Part shown: positions 42,262-50,494 of the stretch, in pieces | Layout: each line of letters begins with the position of its first letter | How positions within the stretch are numbered: position 1 is the stretch's first letter | Source of the DNA: Chitinivibrionales bacterium | GTDB lineage: Bacteria > Fibrobacterota > Chitinivibrionia > Chitinivibrionales > FEN-1185 | Reading direction: 5' to 3' | NCBI GenBank assembly: GCA_035516255.1 | Contig: DATJAL010000040.1 | Coordinates: 42,365 to 106,364 of the forward strand | Length of the DNA: 64,000 nt | Translations under genes and position numbers: made by a program | Notes under the pieces: generated by a model | What the model was told of the DNA's origin: nothing | What the model saw: only the letters and a program-made list of their open reading frames with translations | Databases searched by the model: none

Positions 42262-43269
42262 ATGGGCATTGATCTAAAAGCAACCACGCCGTTGAAGAAT
42301 GCGCCGCGTCATTACCTGGAAGATACCGTTTTGGCGGTAAAACGTTTTTATGACGATGTGCGGCGCGAGTGCGGTCTCAAGCCGGCGTTTGTGCCTTTCC
42401 CTGACGCGCCCATTACATCGGGTGCAGTGTGGCGTCCCGGACTAGCCTTTTCGGGATTCACAAAAGGATTTCCGCGCCATTGTGTTCAGCTGATCGGCGA
42501 ATCCGAATGGGCTTATCTTAAAAGCCTTTCGCCGCGGCAACGGTGCGAGGCCTTCGATGTTGTGCTGCGTTCCAGGGTTCCCGCCGTCGTGTTTGGCGAC
42601 GGCACCAGGCCCGATCCCGAAATGGTAAGGCTCGGCCGAAAGCGGCGGATTGCCTTGTTTGCCACTGAATGCCCGGCCGAAACTTTTCACGGGATTGCCG
42701 AAGCGTACCTTCGCGACAGCCGGGCGCAAAGGACCTCGGTGCACGGAACACTGGTGAGCGTTCACGGGGTCGGGCTTTTATACGTGGGAAAAAGCGGCCT
42801 GGGCAAGAGCGAGTGCGCGCTTGATCTCCTTTGTAAAGGAAGTCTGCTCATCTCCGACGACGTGGTCCACATCGTGCGGCGGGGCGGCACCCTTATCGGC
42901 GAATGCAACGAGCTTCTGGGCCACCACATGGAGATCCGCGGCATAGGAATCGTGAACATCAGGGAGCTGTGCGGACTGCGGTCGGTGCGCCAGAGCGGCC
43001 GCATCGACGCCCAGGTCGAGCTGGTGGAATGGAACCAAAACGAATATTTCGACCGGACCGGCCTTGACGAAAAAACCGTCACCATTTTGGGCGTGCCGGT
43101 CCCGCTATATCGGATCCCGGTATCGCCGGGAAAGAACATGTCGGCGATTTCGGAGGTGCTGGCGCTTCATATCTTGTCGCGTCGGCATGGAAAAAGTACT
43201 ATAAAAGAGTTTGACAAAAAATTAATTTCTCATATGAGGAAAAAGGCTTCCGGCGTCGGCCGGGCTTGA
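42262..43269 (+). CDS. hprK: HPr kinase/phosphorylase
   Basis: 335 aa. It phosphorylates HPr on Ser46 with ATP or PPi and reverses this with phosphate. Walker A GKSGLGKS (176-183), HGVGLLYVG, the catalytic SDDVVHI, and the signature MEIRGIGIVNIRELCG are clear. The N-terminal domain (residues 1-150) is as usual. Its substrate HPr is encoded two genes on. No PTS enzymes lie in the window, so this may be a regulatory-only pair. Confidence 0.95.
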   Translation: MGIDLKATTPLKNAPRHYLEDTVLAVKRFYDDVRRECGLKPAFVPFPDAPITSGAVWRPGLAFSGFTKGFPRHCVQLIGESEWAYLKSLSPRQRCEAFDVVLRSRVPAVVFGDGTRPDPEMVRLGRKRRIALFATECPAETFHGIAEAYLRDSRAQRTSVHGTLVSVHGVGLLYVGKSGLGKSECALDLLCKGSLLISDDVVHIVRRGGTLIGECNELLGHHMEIRGIGIVNIRELCGLRSVRQSGRIDAQVELVEWNQNEYFDRTGLDEKTVTILGVPVPLYRIPVSPGKNMSAISEVLALHILSRRHGKSTIKEFDKKLISHMRKKASGVGRA

Positions 43270-43309
43270 TTCTTATCGGATGTAAAGGGCGTTTCGAAAG
43301 GATGTCGGC

Positions 43310-44260
43310 GTGAAAAAAGGTAACATGGAATTCATTGTCGGCGGGTTCATCCTGATCGCGCTGTTCATCCTGATCGCCGGCGTTTTGTGGCTTAAAAGCA
43401 GCACCATTGCGCGTTCAATGGTAGAATACACGGTGATGTTCCCCGACGTGGGAATGCTTTCCGAAGGAGACCCGGTCAAGGTAAACGGTGTGTCAAAGGG
43501 CGTTACCAAGACCATAAAACTTCGCGGTTCTAAAGTGGAGGTCGTAATCAAACTTGACCGCGACATCGCGCTCACCGATTCGGCCACCATCACCATCCAG
43601 AACATCGGGCTCATGGGCGAGCGCATGATTTCGATCCGGCTGTCCGACCGGGGCGCGCCGATCAAGCCCAGCGGCAAGGGTCGTACCACCGTGCTCAGCG
43701 GTACCTTTGACAGCGGCATCGCCGAGGCAATGGGGATGCTGGGCACCGTGCTCACCGACGTGCGCAGGCTTGTCGCGAACGTCGCGTCGATCGTGGACAG
43801 CACCGTTGGCGATACCGCCTTTTTCCATGCCTTTGACCGCATCGTGGGAAGGCTCGACACCGTGACGCGGCTCGCACAATCGCTGGTAAAAGACAACAAG
43901 GGCAAAATAGACAAAAGTCTCAACAATGTGAAGGCTGTCACCGCCGATATCAAGGAACTGCTCGATTCGAACAAGGTACAGCTCAATACCATCGTTTCCA
44001 ACGGCACACAGCTCACCCAGCGTGCGCTCGCCATAGCGGGCACCGTGGACACCATCACCGTTTCGCTGCAGACCATGGTGAAGCGCATCGAAAAAGGCGA
44101 GGGCTCGGTGGGCATGCTGCTTGCCGACGAACAGTTTTACAAAGACCTTAAAAAGTCGGTGGGCGACCTTGATTCGCTTCTTAACGAGGTGCAGCAGGAC
44201 GGGCTCAAGCTCAGGCTCAAGCTCGGGTTTAAGAAGGAGAATAAAAAAAAGGCTCCATGA
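43310..44260 (+). CDS. MCE/MlaD-family lipid-transport protein
   Basis: 316 aa from GTG 43310, with GAAAGGA upstream (ATG 43325 is an alternative). An N-terminal membrane anchor (FIVGGFILIALFILIAGVLWL) is followed by the MCE domain (residues of about 37-115, VMFPDVGMLSEGDPVKVNGVSKG, NIGLMGERMISI), then long helices. In the Mla pathway this periplasmic protein shuttles phospholipid between the membranes with an ABC transporter. No mlaE/mlaF genes are in the window. The ptsH start overlaps its stop by 4 bp. Confidence 0.88.
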   Translation: MKKGNMEFIVGGFILIALFILIAGVLWLKSSTIARSMVEYTVMFPDVGMLSEGDPVKVNGVSKGVTKTIKLRGSKVEVVIKLDRDIALTDSATITIQNIGLMGERMISIRLSDRGAPIKPSGKGRTTVLSGTFDSGIAEAMGMLGTVLTDVRRLVANVASIVDSTVGDTAFFHAFDRIVGRLDTVTRLAQSLVKDNKGKIDKSLNNVKAVTADIKELLDSNKVQLNTIVSNGTQLTQRALAIAGTVDTITVSLQTMVKRIEKGEGSVGMLLADEQFYKDLKKSVGDLDSLLNEVQQDGLKLRLKLGFKKENKKKAP

Positions 44261-44520
44261 TCCAGCGCGAAGTGACCATCACAAACCCTCTTGGAATCCA
44301 TGCACGCCCGGCCTCGCTCATTGTCCAGACCTCCGCAGCCTACGATGCCGACGTCTGGCTGGTGAAAGACGGAACCACGGCGAATGCTAAAAGTATTTTG
44401 AGCGTCATGATGCTTGCGGCGGCCTGCAACAAGAAAATCACGGTCCGCGCAAACGGTAGAGACGAGGAAAAGGCGGTCGAGGCAATAACAAAATTGTTTG
44501 AAGCGAACTTCAACGAGTAA
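44257..44520 (+). CDS. ptsH: Phosphocarrier protein HPr
   Basis: 87 aa. His15 in GIHARPAS is the PEP-dependent phosphorylation site; Ser46 in NAKSILSVMM is the HprK site. It overlaps the MCE gene by 4 bp. Together with hprK it forms a two-protein switch. Neither enzyme I nor any sugar-specific PTS component is visible here, so a signalling role is more likely than sugar uptake, unless those genes lie elsewhere. Confidence 0.96.
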   Translation: MIQREVTITNPLGIHARPASLIVQTSAAYDADVWLVKDGTTANAKSILSVMMLAAACNKKITVRANGRDEEKAVEAITKLFEANFNE

Positions 44521-44673
44521 CTTCCAAGTTTTATCTTGGGGACCTTCCTGATTCCAGCATGCGATGCCTGCCAGGCGATTTATAAGAGGCAATAATGTAT
44601 ATTCCTACAGCTAAAGGATAATGCCTTACCATATCCTGAAATAGCATGGTAGAGCATCGAGGAAGGTAAATCC

Positions 44674-45984
44674 ATGAAGGATATAAACATAGGCCTTGTG
44701 GGCGCCGGAACCATTGGCGGCGGGGTGGTAAAGACCTTGTCGCAAAAGGCGTCCTTTTTCCATGACAGCCTTAAACTGTCGTTGAACCTCAAGCGTATTG
44801 CAGACAAGGCTGCGAACCGCTTTGCCGAGCTTCCGGTGGGCACTGCGGTGTGCACCGGCGATGCAAACGATATTATCAATGACAAAGATATCCAAATAGT
44901 TATTGAACTTGTGGGCGGCACCACCTTTGCCAAAGACCTGATCATGGCCGCGCTTTCAAAAGGCAAGCATGTGGTAACCGCAAATAAGGCACTTGTCGCA
45001 GAGCATGGCCCGGAAATTTTCGAGCTTGCAGAGAAAAACGGAGTATCGGTGAGCTTCGAGGCGTCGGTGGGCGGGGGTATGCCGGTGATAAAAACCATTC
45101 GCGAGGCCTTGCTTGCCAATGAGATCACCACCGTGAAGACCATCATCAATGGCACCTGCAATTACATTCTTACCCAGATGTCCGACAAGGGGCTTTTGTT
45201 CGATACCGCGCTCAAGAAGGCGCAGAAGAGCGGGTTTGCCGAGGCTGACCCGACCCTCGACATCGGCGGCGTCGACAGCGGCCATAAGCTGGCCATCATG
45301 GCGTCGCTCATTCACGGGGGGTACGTGCCCATGAGCAAGGTGTATATCCAGGGAATCACCGATATTTCAAAGGAAGACATCGCGTTTGCCAAGGACCTCG
45401 GCTACTGCATCAAACTGCTCGGCATTATCAGAAAAACCCCGGGCGACACCCAGATAGATGTCCGTGTCCACCCGGCCATGCTGCATAAAAACCACATCCT
45501 CGCATCGGTGGGCGATGTATTCAATGCCGTGCTCTTAGAAGGCAATGCGGTTGGCCCTATTTTACTTTACGGCAGGGGAGCCGGCGAGCTTCCCACCGCC
45601 TCTGCAGTGGTGAGCGATATTATTGACGTTGCCAGGAACATATCAGCAGGCGCACCCCGGCGCATTCCCATGAGTTATTACCGGCATAATAACGAGCTTG
45701 CGGTCAAGCCCATTGACGATGTGGTGTCGCGCTATTACCTGTGCTTCTGGGTCACCGACAAGCCAAAGGTGCTCGCCTCCATCGCCACGGTACTGGGAAA
45801 ATTCTCCATCTCGATCGCCTCGGTGCTCCAGAAGGAATCCACTGAGGAAAGCTGCGTGCCGGTGGTCATGCTCACCCACAAGGCGGCGGAGAAAAATGTC
45901 CGGGACGCGCTTGCCGAAATAGAAACCATGGAATTTATTAAAAAGAAGACCCATGTGATAAGGATTACCGGGCAGACGTATTAA
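44674..45984 (+). CDS. hom: Homoserine dehydrogenase
   Basis: 436 aa with a GAGGAAGG box. It reduces aspartate semialdehyde to homoserine with NAD(P)H. NAD(P) loop NIGLVGAGTIGGGVV at residues 5-18, catalytic region GVDSGHKLAIMA with Lys in the usual place, and VVTANKALVAEHGP are clear. The last 80 residues (YYLCFWVTDKPKVLASIATVLGKF) are an ACT domain, which in this family gives feedback inhibition by threonine. Heads the threonine run with thrC and the ApgM-like gene. The leader 44521-44673 has no motif I can name. Confidence 0.95.
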   Translation: MKDINIGLVGAGTIGGGVVKTLSQKASFFHDSLKLSLNLKRIADKAANRFAELPVGTAVCTGDANDIINDKDIQIVIELVGGTTFAKDLIMAALSKGKHVVTANKALVAEHGPEIFELAEKNGVSVSFEASVGGGMPVIKTIREALLANEITTVKTIINGTCNYILTQMSDKGLLFDTALKKAQKSGFAEADPTLDIGGVDSGHKLAIMASLIHGGYVPMSKVYIQGITDISKEDIAFAKDLGYCIKLLGIIRKTPGDTQIDVRVHPAMLHKNHILASVGDVFNAVLLEGNAVGPILLYGRGAGELPTASAVVSDIIDVARNISAGAPRRIPMSYYRHNNELAVKPIDDVVSRYYLCFWVTDKPKVLASIATVLGKFSISIASVLQKESTEESCVPVVMLTHKAAEKNVRDALAEIETMEFIKKKTHVIRITGQTY

Positions 45985-45989
45985 AAAGA

Positions 45990-46017
45990 GCGGTCAGCGG
46001 TCAGAAATCAGCGATCA
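45990..46017. repeat. Heptamer array
   Basis: Four 7-bp units, GCGGTCA, GCGGTCA, GAAATCA and GCGATCA, between hom and thrC. The inverse units occur at 29948-29975. Confidence 0.55.
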
Positions 46018-46042
46018 GCAAGACAAGAAAAAGGTCTGAATC

Positions 46043-47392
46043 ATGAAGAAACCATATTTGCGTGCGTTCGGAGAAGGTGAAAAAACCTATCCGATCAGCG
46101 AGATCCGTTACCGGAGCGACGACGGGCGCACGCTCGAGGTTGACAATTGCATCGCGTCCATGGATGCGAAATCGGTGGCCGCGCTGCGCGCTTCATTTGA
46201 CAAACGGCTCATGTCGTGGGAACCGCTCGACCGGAGCGGAGTGTGGCGCTACCGGGAATTCCTGCCCGCGTTCAAGCCGTTTTCCGGCATCGTGAGCATG
46301 TGCGAGGGGAACACCACGGTCTTCGACATACCGAAATGCGCGGCGTACTGCGGCATGGATTCGCTCCGCGCAAAGCACCAGGGGCTCAATCCGTCGGGGT
46401 CGTTCAAGGACAACGGCATGACCACCGCGGTCAGCATGGCCAAAAAGCTCGGCGCGCGCATGGTGGCGTGCGCCTCCACGGGCAACACCTCGGCATCGAT
46501 GGCAGCCTATGCGGCGCGCGCGGGAATGAAAAGCATTGTGTTCATTCCCGACGGCCAGATCGCGTACGGCAAATTGTCACAGTCACTCGACTACGGCGCC
46601 TTGACCATCCAGATCGCGGGCGATTTCGACAAGGCCATGGAAATCGTGGAGGACCTCTGCAACCGCGGGTCGGTTTACCTGCTCAACTCGATCAACCCGT
46701 TCCGCATCGAGGGCCAGAAAACCATCATGATCGAAATGCTGCACCAGCTCGGGTGGAAAACGCCCGACTGGGTGATCGTGCCCGGCGGGAACCTGGGAAA
46801 TTCAAGCTCGTTCGGCAAGGCCTTTGACGAAATGATAAAGGCGAAATTCATTAAAAAGTCGCCGCGGATCGCGATTATACAGGCACAGGGTGCAAACCCG
46901 CTGTACAACAGTTTTGTTTCGGGCGACAGGACCCTGCGGCCGGTTCACGCCAACACCCGCGCCACCGCGATCAAAATCGGTAACCCGGTGAGTTTTGACA
47001 AGGCCCTCTTCGCGGTTGATTCAACCCGCGGGCTCGTGGAGCAGGTTTCCGAAGAGGAAATCGCCATTGCCAAGTCCATGGTGGGCCGGGACGGCATCGG
47101 CTCCGAGCCCGCGTCCGCGACAACTGTGGCAGGGTGTAAAAAGCTTGTCGAAAAGGGAATTGTCAAGCCGTCCGATGCGGTGGTGTGCATCCTGACCGGC
47201 CACCTGCTCAAGGACCCGGACTACACCGTTGAGTTCCACAGGGACGAATTGTTCCTCGACGCAGAGCGGAAGACCTCCTTGACCGGTACACAGCGCATCA
47301 ACACCGGCGGGTTCAGCAACAAACCGGTCAAGATGCCGGCGGACGCGAACGTAATCATGAGTTTTATCAAAGAGTGGGCGACAAAATCATAA
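46043..47392 (+). CDS. thrC: Threonine synthase
   Basis: 449 aa. It converts phosphohomoserine to threonine with PLP. The PLP lysine is Lys122 in PSGSFKDNGM; CASTGNTSASMAAYAARAG and VPGGNLGNSSSFGKAFDEM bind cofactor and phosphate, and GSEPASATTVAG is a further family segment. The first 80 residues are the usual N-terminal extension (RYRSDDGRTLEV). It follows hom after 58 bases with the heptamer array between them. Confidence 0.96.
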   Translation: MKKPYLRAFGEGEKTYPISEIRYRSDDGRTLEVDNCIASMDAKSVAALRASFDKRLMSWEPLDRSGVWRYREFLPAFKPFSGIVSMCEGNTTVFDIPKCAAYCGMDSLRAKHQGLNPSGSFKDNGMTTAVSMAKKLGARMVACASTGNTSASMAAYAARAGMKSIVFIPDGQIAYGKLSQSLDYGALTIQIAGDFDKAMEIVEDLCNRGSVYLLNSINPFRIEGQKTIMIEMLHQLGWKTPDWVIVPGGNLGNSSSFGKAFDEMIKAKFIKKSPRIAIIQAQGANPLYNSFVSGDRTLRPVHANTRATAIKIGNPVSFDKALFAVDSTRGLVEQVSEEEIAIAKSMVGRDGIGSEPASATTVAGCKKLVEKGIVKPSDAVVCILTGHLLKDPDYTVEFHRDELFLDAERKTSLTGTQRINTGGFSNKPVKMPADANVIMSFIKEWATKS

Positions 47393-47393
47393 C

Positions 47394-47466
47394 GACGAGT
47401 TGATGGGTTAATGAGGAAGAAACCGTACAATTCCCCGACCCGTCGACTCGTTAACTCGTCAACGGG
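47394..47466. repeat. Octamer-period array, locus 2 (inverted arms)
   Basis: Left arm GACGAGTT, GATGGGTT, AATGAGGA at 47394-47417; right arm around GTCGACTC, GTTAACTC, GTCAACGG at 47442-47465, opposite sense. It fills the thrC to ApgM-like junction and could fold into a hairpin in the transcript. Confidence 0.65.
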
Positions 47467-47472
47467 CACACT

Positions 47473-48660
47473 ATGAAATACGCAATCCTCGTCGGCGACG
47501 GCATGGCCGACTTCCCGCTGCCCCAGCTTGACAACCGCACACCGCTCGAATACGCCAAGACGCCCAGCATGGACGCGGTGGCGAAAGCGGGGAGGGTGGG
47601 CCTGGTGAAGACCGTGCCCGACGGCGTTCCGCCCGGCAGCGACGTTGCTAACATGTCGCTTATGGGGTACGATCCGGCCAAATATTATTCGGGACGCGCG
47701 CCCATTGAGGCCGCGAGCATGGGAATAAAACTCGGGAAAACCGATGTGGCGTTCCGCTGCAACCTCGTTACGCTCAAGTGCGGGCTCATGGAAGACTATT
47801 CGTCGGGCCACATCGAGACAGCGGACGCGCATGAGATAATCGCCGGTCTGCAGAAGGAACTCGGCACCGCAACCGTGAAATTCTTTCCCGGCGTGAGTTA
47901 CCGCCACATCACCGTGATTTCGGATTTCCCTGAGGGAAAGCTTGATTGCACCCCGCCGCACGATATTTCCGGAAAAGCGTACGGCGACCATCTTCCCAGC
48001 GGTTCTGGGCAGGACATCGTGCGTCGGATCATGGAAGACGCGCGGCCGGTGCTGGCTTCCTCTCCTGTCAACAAGCGGCGCGAGGCCCAGGGAAAAAAAC
48101 CGGCCACCGACATCTGGCTGTGGGGCCAGGGAAAGGTGGTGGTGCTTCCCACCATGAAAGTGCGTTTCTCCATCACCGGCTCCGTGATATCGGCAGTTGA
48201 TCTGGTGCGGGGCATCGGCGTGCTCGCAGGCCTCAACGTGCGCATTGTTGAGGGAGCAACCGGTTATTTGGGCACCAACTATGCGGGCAAGGTGGCTGTC
48301 GCGCATGCAGCGCTTAAAAAAGAGGATTTTGTATTTGTCCACGTCGAGGCGCCCGACGAAACCTCCCACGAGGGCTCGCTGGAAAAGAAGATCCAGGCCA
48401 TTGAAGAGTTCGATAAAAATATTGTTGGTGAAGTGTTGAAGATGCGGAAGGAATTCAAGGATCTGCGCATCATGGTGCTTCCCGACCACGCAACCCCGAT
48501 TCCACTCAAGACCCACCACGCCATGCCGGTGCCGTTTGCCGTATGCGGCGCGGGAGTGGATGCGGACGGGAGTGTGTCGTATTGTGAAAAGACTGCGGCG
48601 GGAAAGAAAATGTATACGGGCGTTACTTTATTTGAGACCTTTATAAAAGGAAATTTCTAA
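47473..48660 (+). CDS. ApgM-like protein, candidate homoserine kinase
   Basis: 395 aa of the alkaline-phosphatase superfamily. The metal/catalytic segments MKYAILVGDGMADFPLPQLD, DVANMSLMGYDP (with the catalytic Ser), VHVEAPDETSHEG and VLPDHATPIPLKTH are those of archaeal-type phosphoglycerate mutase (ApgM). A subgroup (model TIGR02535, named proposed homoserine kinase) occurs beside hom and thrC in species without thrB. This gene sits exactly there, 80 bases after thrC. So it may make phosphohomoserine for ThrC. Plain phosphoglycerate mutase activity is the alternative. Family certain, substrate inferred. Confidence 0.85.
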   Translation: MKYAILVGDGMADFPLPQLDNRTPLEYAKTPSMDAVAKAGRVGLVKTVPDGVPPGSDVANMSLMGYDPAKYYSGRAPIEAASMGIKLGKTDVAFRCNLVTLKCGLMEDYSSGHIETADAHEIIAGLQKELGTATVKFFPGVSYRHITVISDFPEGKLDCTPPHDISGKAYGDHLPSGSGQDIVRRIMEDARPVLASSPVNKRREAQGKKPATDIWLWGQGKVVVLPTMKVRFSITGSVISAVDLVRGIGVLAGLNVRIVEGATGYLGTNYAGKVAVAHAALKKEDFVFVHVEAPDETSHEGSLEKKIQAIEEFDKNIVGEVLKMRKEFKDLRIMVLPDHATPIPLKTHHAMPVPFAVCGAGVDADGSVSYCEKTAAGKKMYTGVTLFETFIKGNF

Positions 48661-48690
48661 ATTTTTATATTTATTGAAATGAAATTTCTC

Positions 48691-48893
48691 CTCGGGCATA
48701 CCCGGTGGCGCAAGAAGAGCATCTTTAAAGACCAGATCCCTCTTGCCGCGCGTTAGGCGGACTGGAGGGTGCGCAAGCGCGCATTGCCGGCCGACCCGGC
48801 CGATAGGCATAGGGCGGTCCGGCAACGAGGCGAATAGCCGAGCCCGGAAGGAGGCCGGCCCCGCGGAGCGGGGAACGCCCAGTTTTATTAGCA
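48691..48893 (+). repeat. GC-rich dispersed element, copy 4
   Basis: Contains GGCGCAAGAAGAGCATCTTTA, GCCGCGCGTTAGGCGG, GGCATAGGGCGGTCCGG, GGCCCCGCGGAGCGGGG and the end GGGGAACGCCCAG. Closest to the copies at 28643-28933 and 36001-36200. It fills most of the gap between the ApgM-like gene and the sugar transferase gene. Confidence 0.7.
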
Positions 48894-48905
48894 AATAACG
48901 CGACT

Positions 48906-50357
48906 ATGCCCGTCAGATTCATCGAAAAAGCCCTCACGTTTCTCTTCGACGTCATCGCCTTTAATGTGGCATTTGCCACCGCCTTCTGGATACGGTATAG
49001 GAGCAATTTTTTCCCGGAAACCTTCCGTCCCGATCTTGAATTCTTCACCTACATCCCCTTTAGCGGTCTTCTCGTCATTACGGCGAGTTGGGTGGTGCTT
49101 TTCTTTTTCACCGGTCTTTACCGTGACTGGTACAAGGAGTCCCGGCTCGACGAATTCTTTGTGGTGGTCCGCACTATTCTCATCGGAATCTTTTTTCTTT
49201 TCCTGATAACGAGCGCCTCGCAAATCATGCAATTCGCCCAGAGCGGGGAAGTGTCCGTGCTTTTCACGAGGACCAAATTCGCGGTCATTGCAACGTATGC
49301 GGCAAGCATCCTTTTTTTCGCCACGGCAGACCGCTTTCTGATGCACAGCCTTCTTGCATGGCTGTTTTGCAAGGGCATCGGCGTCAGCAGGGTGCTCATC
49401 ATCGGTGCGCAGGAGTCGGGCTTGAAATTGCTTGACGAAATAAAACATTACCCCCAGCTCGGTTACGAGGTGAAGGGCTTCATCGACGACGACGGCAGGC
49501 TCACGGGTGCCAGGTGCGGCGGGCTCCCGGTGTATGGGACCTATTCCGACATCCCGGCGGTGGTGAGAAAAGAAAGGATCACAGGCCTCATCGTTTCGCA
49601 CGTGTCAGGATCAGCCAACGAGATCCTCAAGATCGTTAATTACTGCGGCGAGCTCAGGCTGATCATCTACATGGTTCCTTCGCTCATGGACGTGATCACC
49701 GGCCACCTCAAGACGCACCAGATATTCGGCGTGCCGCTCATGGTGCTCCTGTCCGACCATATGCCGGCATGGGAGGCGCAGATAAAGCGCCTCATCGACA
49801 TCGCGGTCTCGTTCTGCATCCTGGCAATCGGCTCGCCTCTCTGGCTCGCGCTCGCCGCCGTCATCCGCCTTACGTCGCCGGGCCCCGCGGTTTACAACCA
49901 GGAGCGCGTGGGCCGCAACGGAAAGCCGTTCATCATGCACAAGTTCCGCTCAATGTACAACGACGCGGAAAAACGCACCGGTCCCATGTGGGCAAAGAAG
50001 AAAGACCCGCGCATCACACCGGTCGGGAGGTTCCTGCGCAAGACCAGGCTCGACGAGATCCCCCAGTTCATCAACGTGCTCAAGGGTGAAATGAGCCTTG
50101 TGGGTCCGCGGCCGGAGCGCGCATTTTTCATCCAGCAACTGTCGCAGGAAATCCCCTGGTATGTCCGGCGCATTAAAATGAAACCGGGCATCACGGGCTG
50201 GGCGCAGGTGAAGCACAAATACGACGCGTCGATCGAGGACGTGAAACAAAAAGTGCTTTACGACCTGTATTATTTCGAAAACATGTCTCTCATGCTCGAT
50301 TTCAAGATCATGCTGCACACCATACTCGTTGTGTTCACGGGCAAGGGGGCGCATTGA
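48906..50357 (+). CDS. Undecaprenyl-phosphate sugar transferase (WbaP/WcaJ type)
   Basis: 483 aa. Four or five N-terminal helices (FLFDVIAFNVAFATAFWI, FSGLLVITASWVVLFFFTGL, IGIFFLFLITSASQIM), a CoA-binding-like Rossmann domain (VLIIGAQESGLKLLDEI), then the catalytic bacterial-transferase domain: KRLIDIAVSFCILAIGSPLW, QERVGRNGKPFIMHKFRSM, RLDEIPQFINVLKGEMSLVGPRPE and PGITGWAQV. It moves a sugar-1-phosphate onto undecaprenyl phosphate and so begins a polysaccharide repeat unit on the inner membrane. No ribosome binding site is plain. It precedes the AT-rich polysaccharide island. Confidence 0.94.
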   Translation: MPVRFIEKALTFLFDVIAFNVAFATAFWIRYRSNFFPETFRPDLEFFTYIPFSGLLVITASWVVLFFFTGLYRDWYKESRLDEFFVVVRTILIGIFFLFLITSASQIMQFAQSGEVSVLFTRTKFAVIATYAASILFFATADRFLMHSLLAWLFCKGIGVSRVLIIGAQESGLKLLDEIKHYPQLGYEVKGFIDDDGRLTGARCGGLPVYGTYSDIPAVVRKERITGLIVSHVSGSANEILKIVNYCGELRLIIYMVPSLMDVITGHLKTHQIFGVPLMVLLSDHMPAWEAQIKRLIDIAVSFCILAIGSPLWLALAAVIRLTSPGPAVYNQERVGRNGKPFIMHKFRSMYNDAEKRTGPMWAKKKDPRITPVGRFLRKTRLDEIPQFINVLKGEMSLVGPRPERAFFIQQLSQEIPWYVRRIKMKPGITGWAQVKHKYDASIEDVKQKVLYDLYYFENMSLMLDFKIMLHTILVVFTGKGAH

Positions 50358-50363
50358 CGAAGT

Positions 50364-50464
50364 GATGATGCGTTGATGCGTAATAGCGAAAATGCGTTGA
50401 TTTACAAGCGGGTATCAAGTTTGCCTTTCGTCGCATCATCGCATACGCGCGTTCCCGCATTCGC
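50364..50464. repeat. Octamer-period array, locus 3 (inverted arms)
   Basis: Left arm, five units: GATGATGC, GTTGATGC, GTAATAGC, GAAAATGC, GTTGATTT (50364-50403). Right arm, four units of the opposite sense: GCATCATC, GCATACGC, GCGTTCCC, GCATTCGC (50433-50464). The arms are 29 bases apart. This is the clearest of the three loci. Confidence 0.7.
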
Positions 50465-50494
50465 TGAAAAGTATAAAACCAAAGGAACTCTAAA

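Noticed and set aside
44521..44673. Possible riboswitch or attenuator ahead of hom
   Set aside because: A small stem (CCAAG / CTTGG) exists, but I see no peptide leader with Thr/Ile codons and no T-run; no known riboswitch core.
47221..48519. Long minus-strand open frame opposite the ApgM-like gene (432 codons)
   Set aside because: Shadow frame; the plus-strand protein has clear catalytic motifs.
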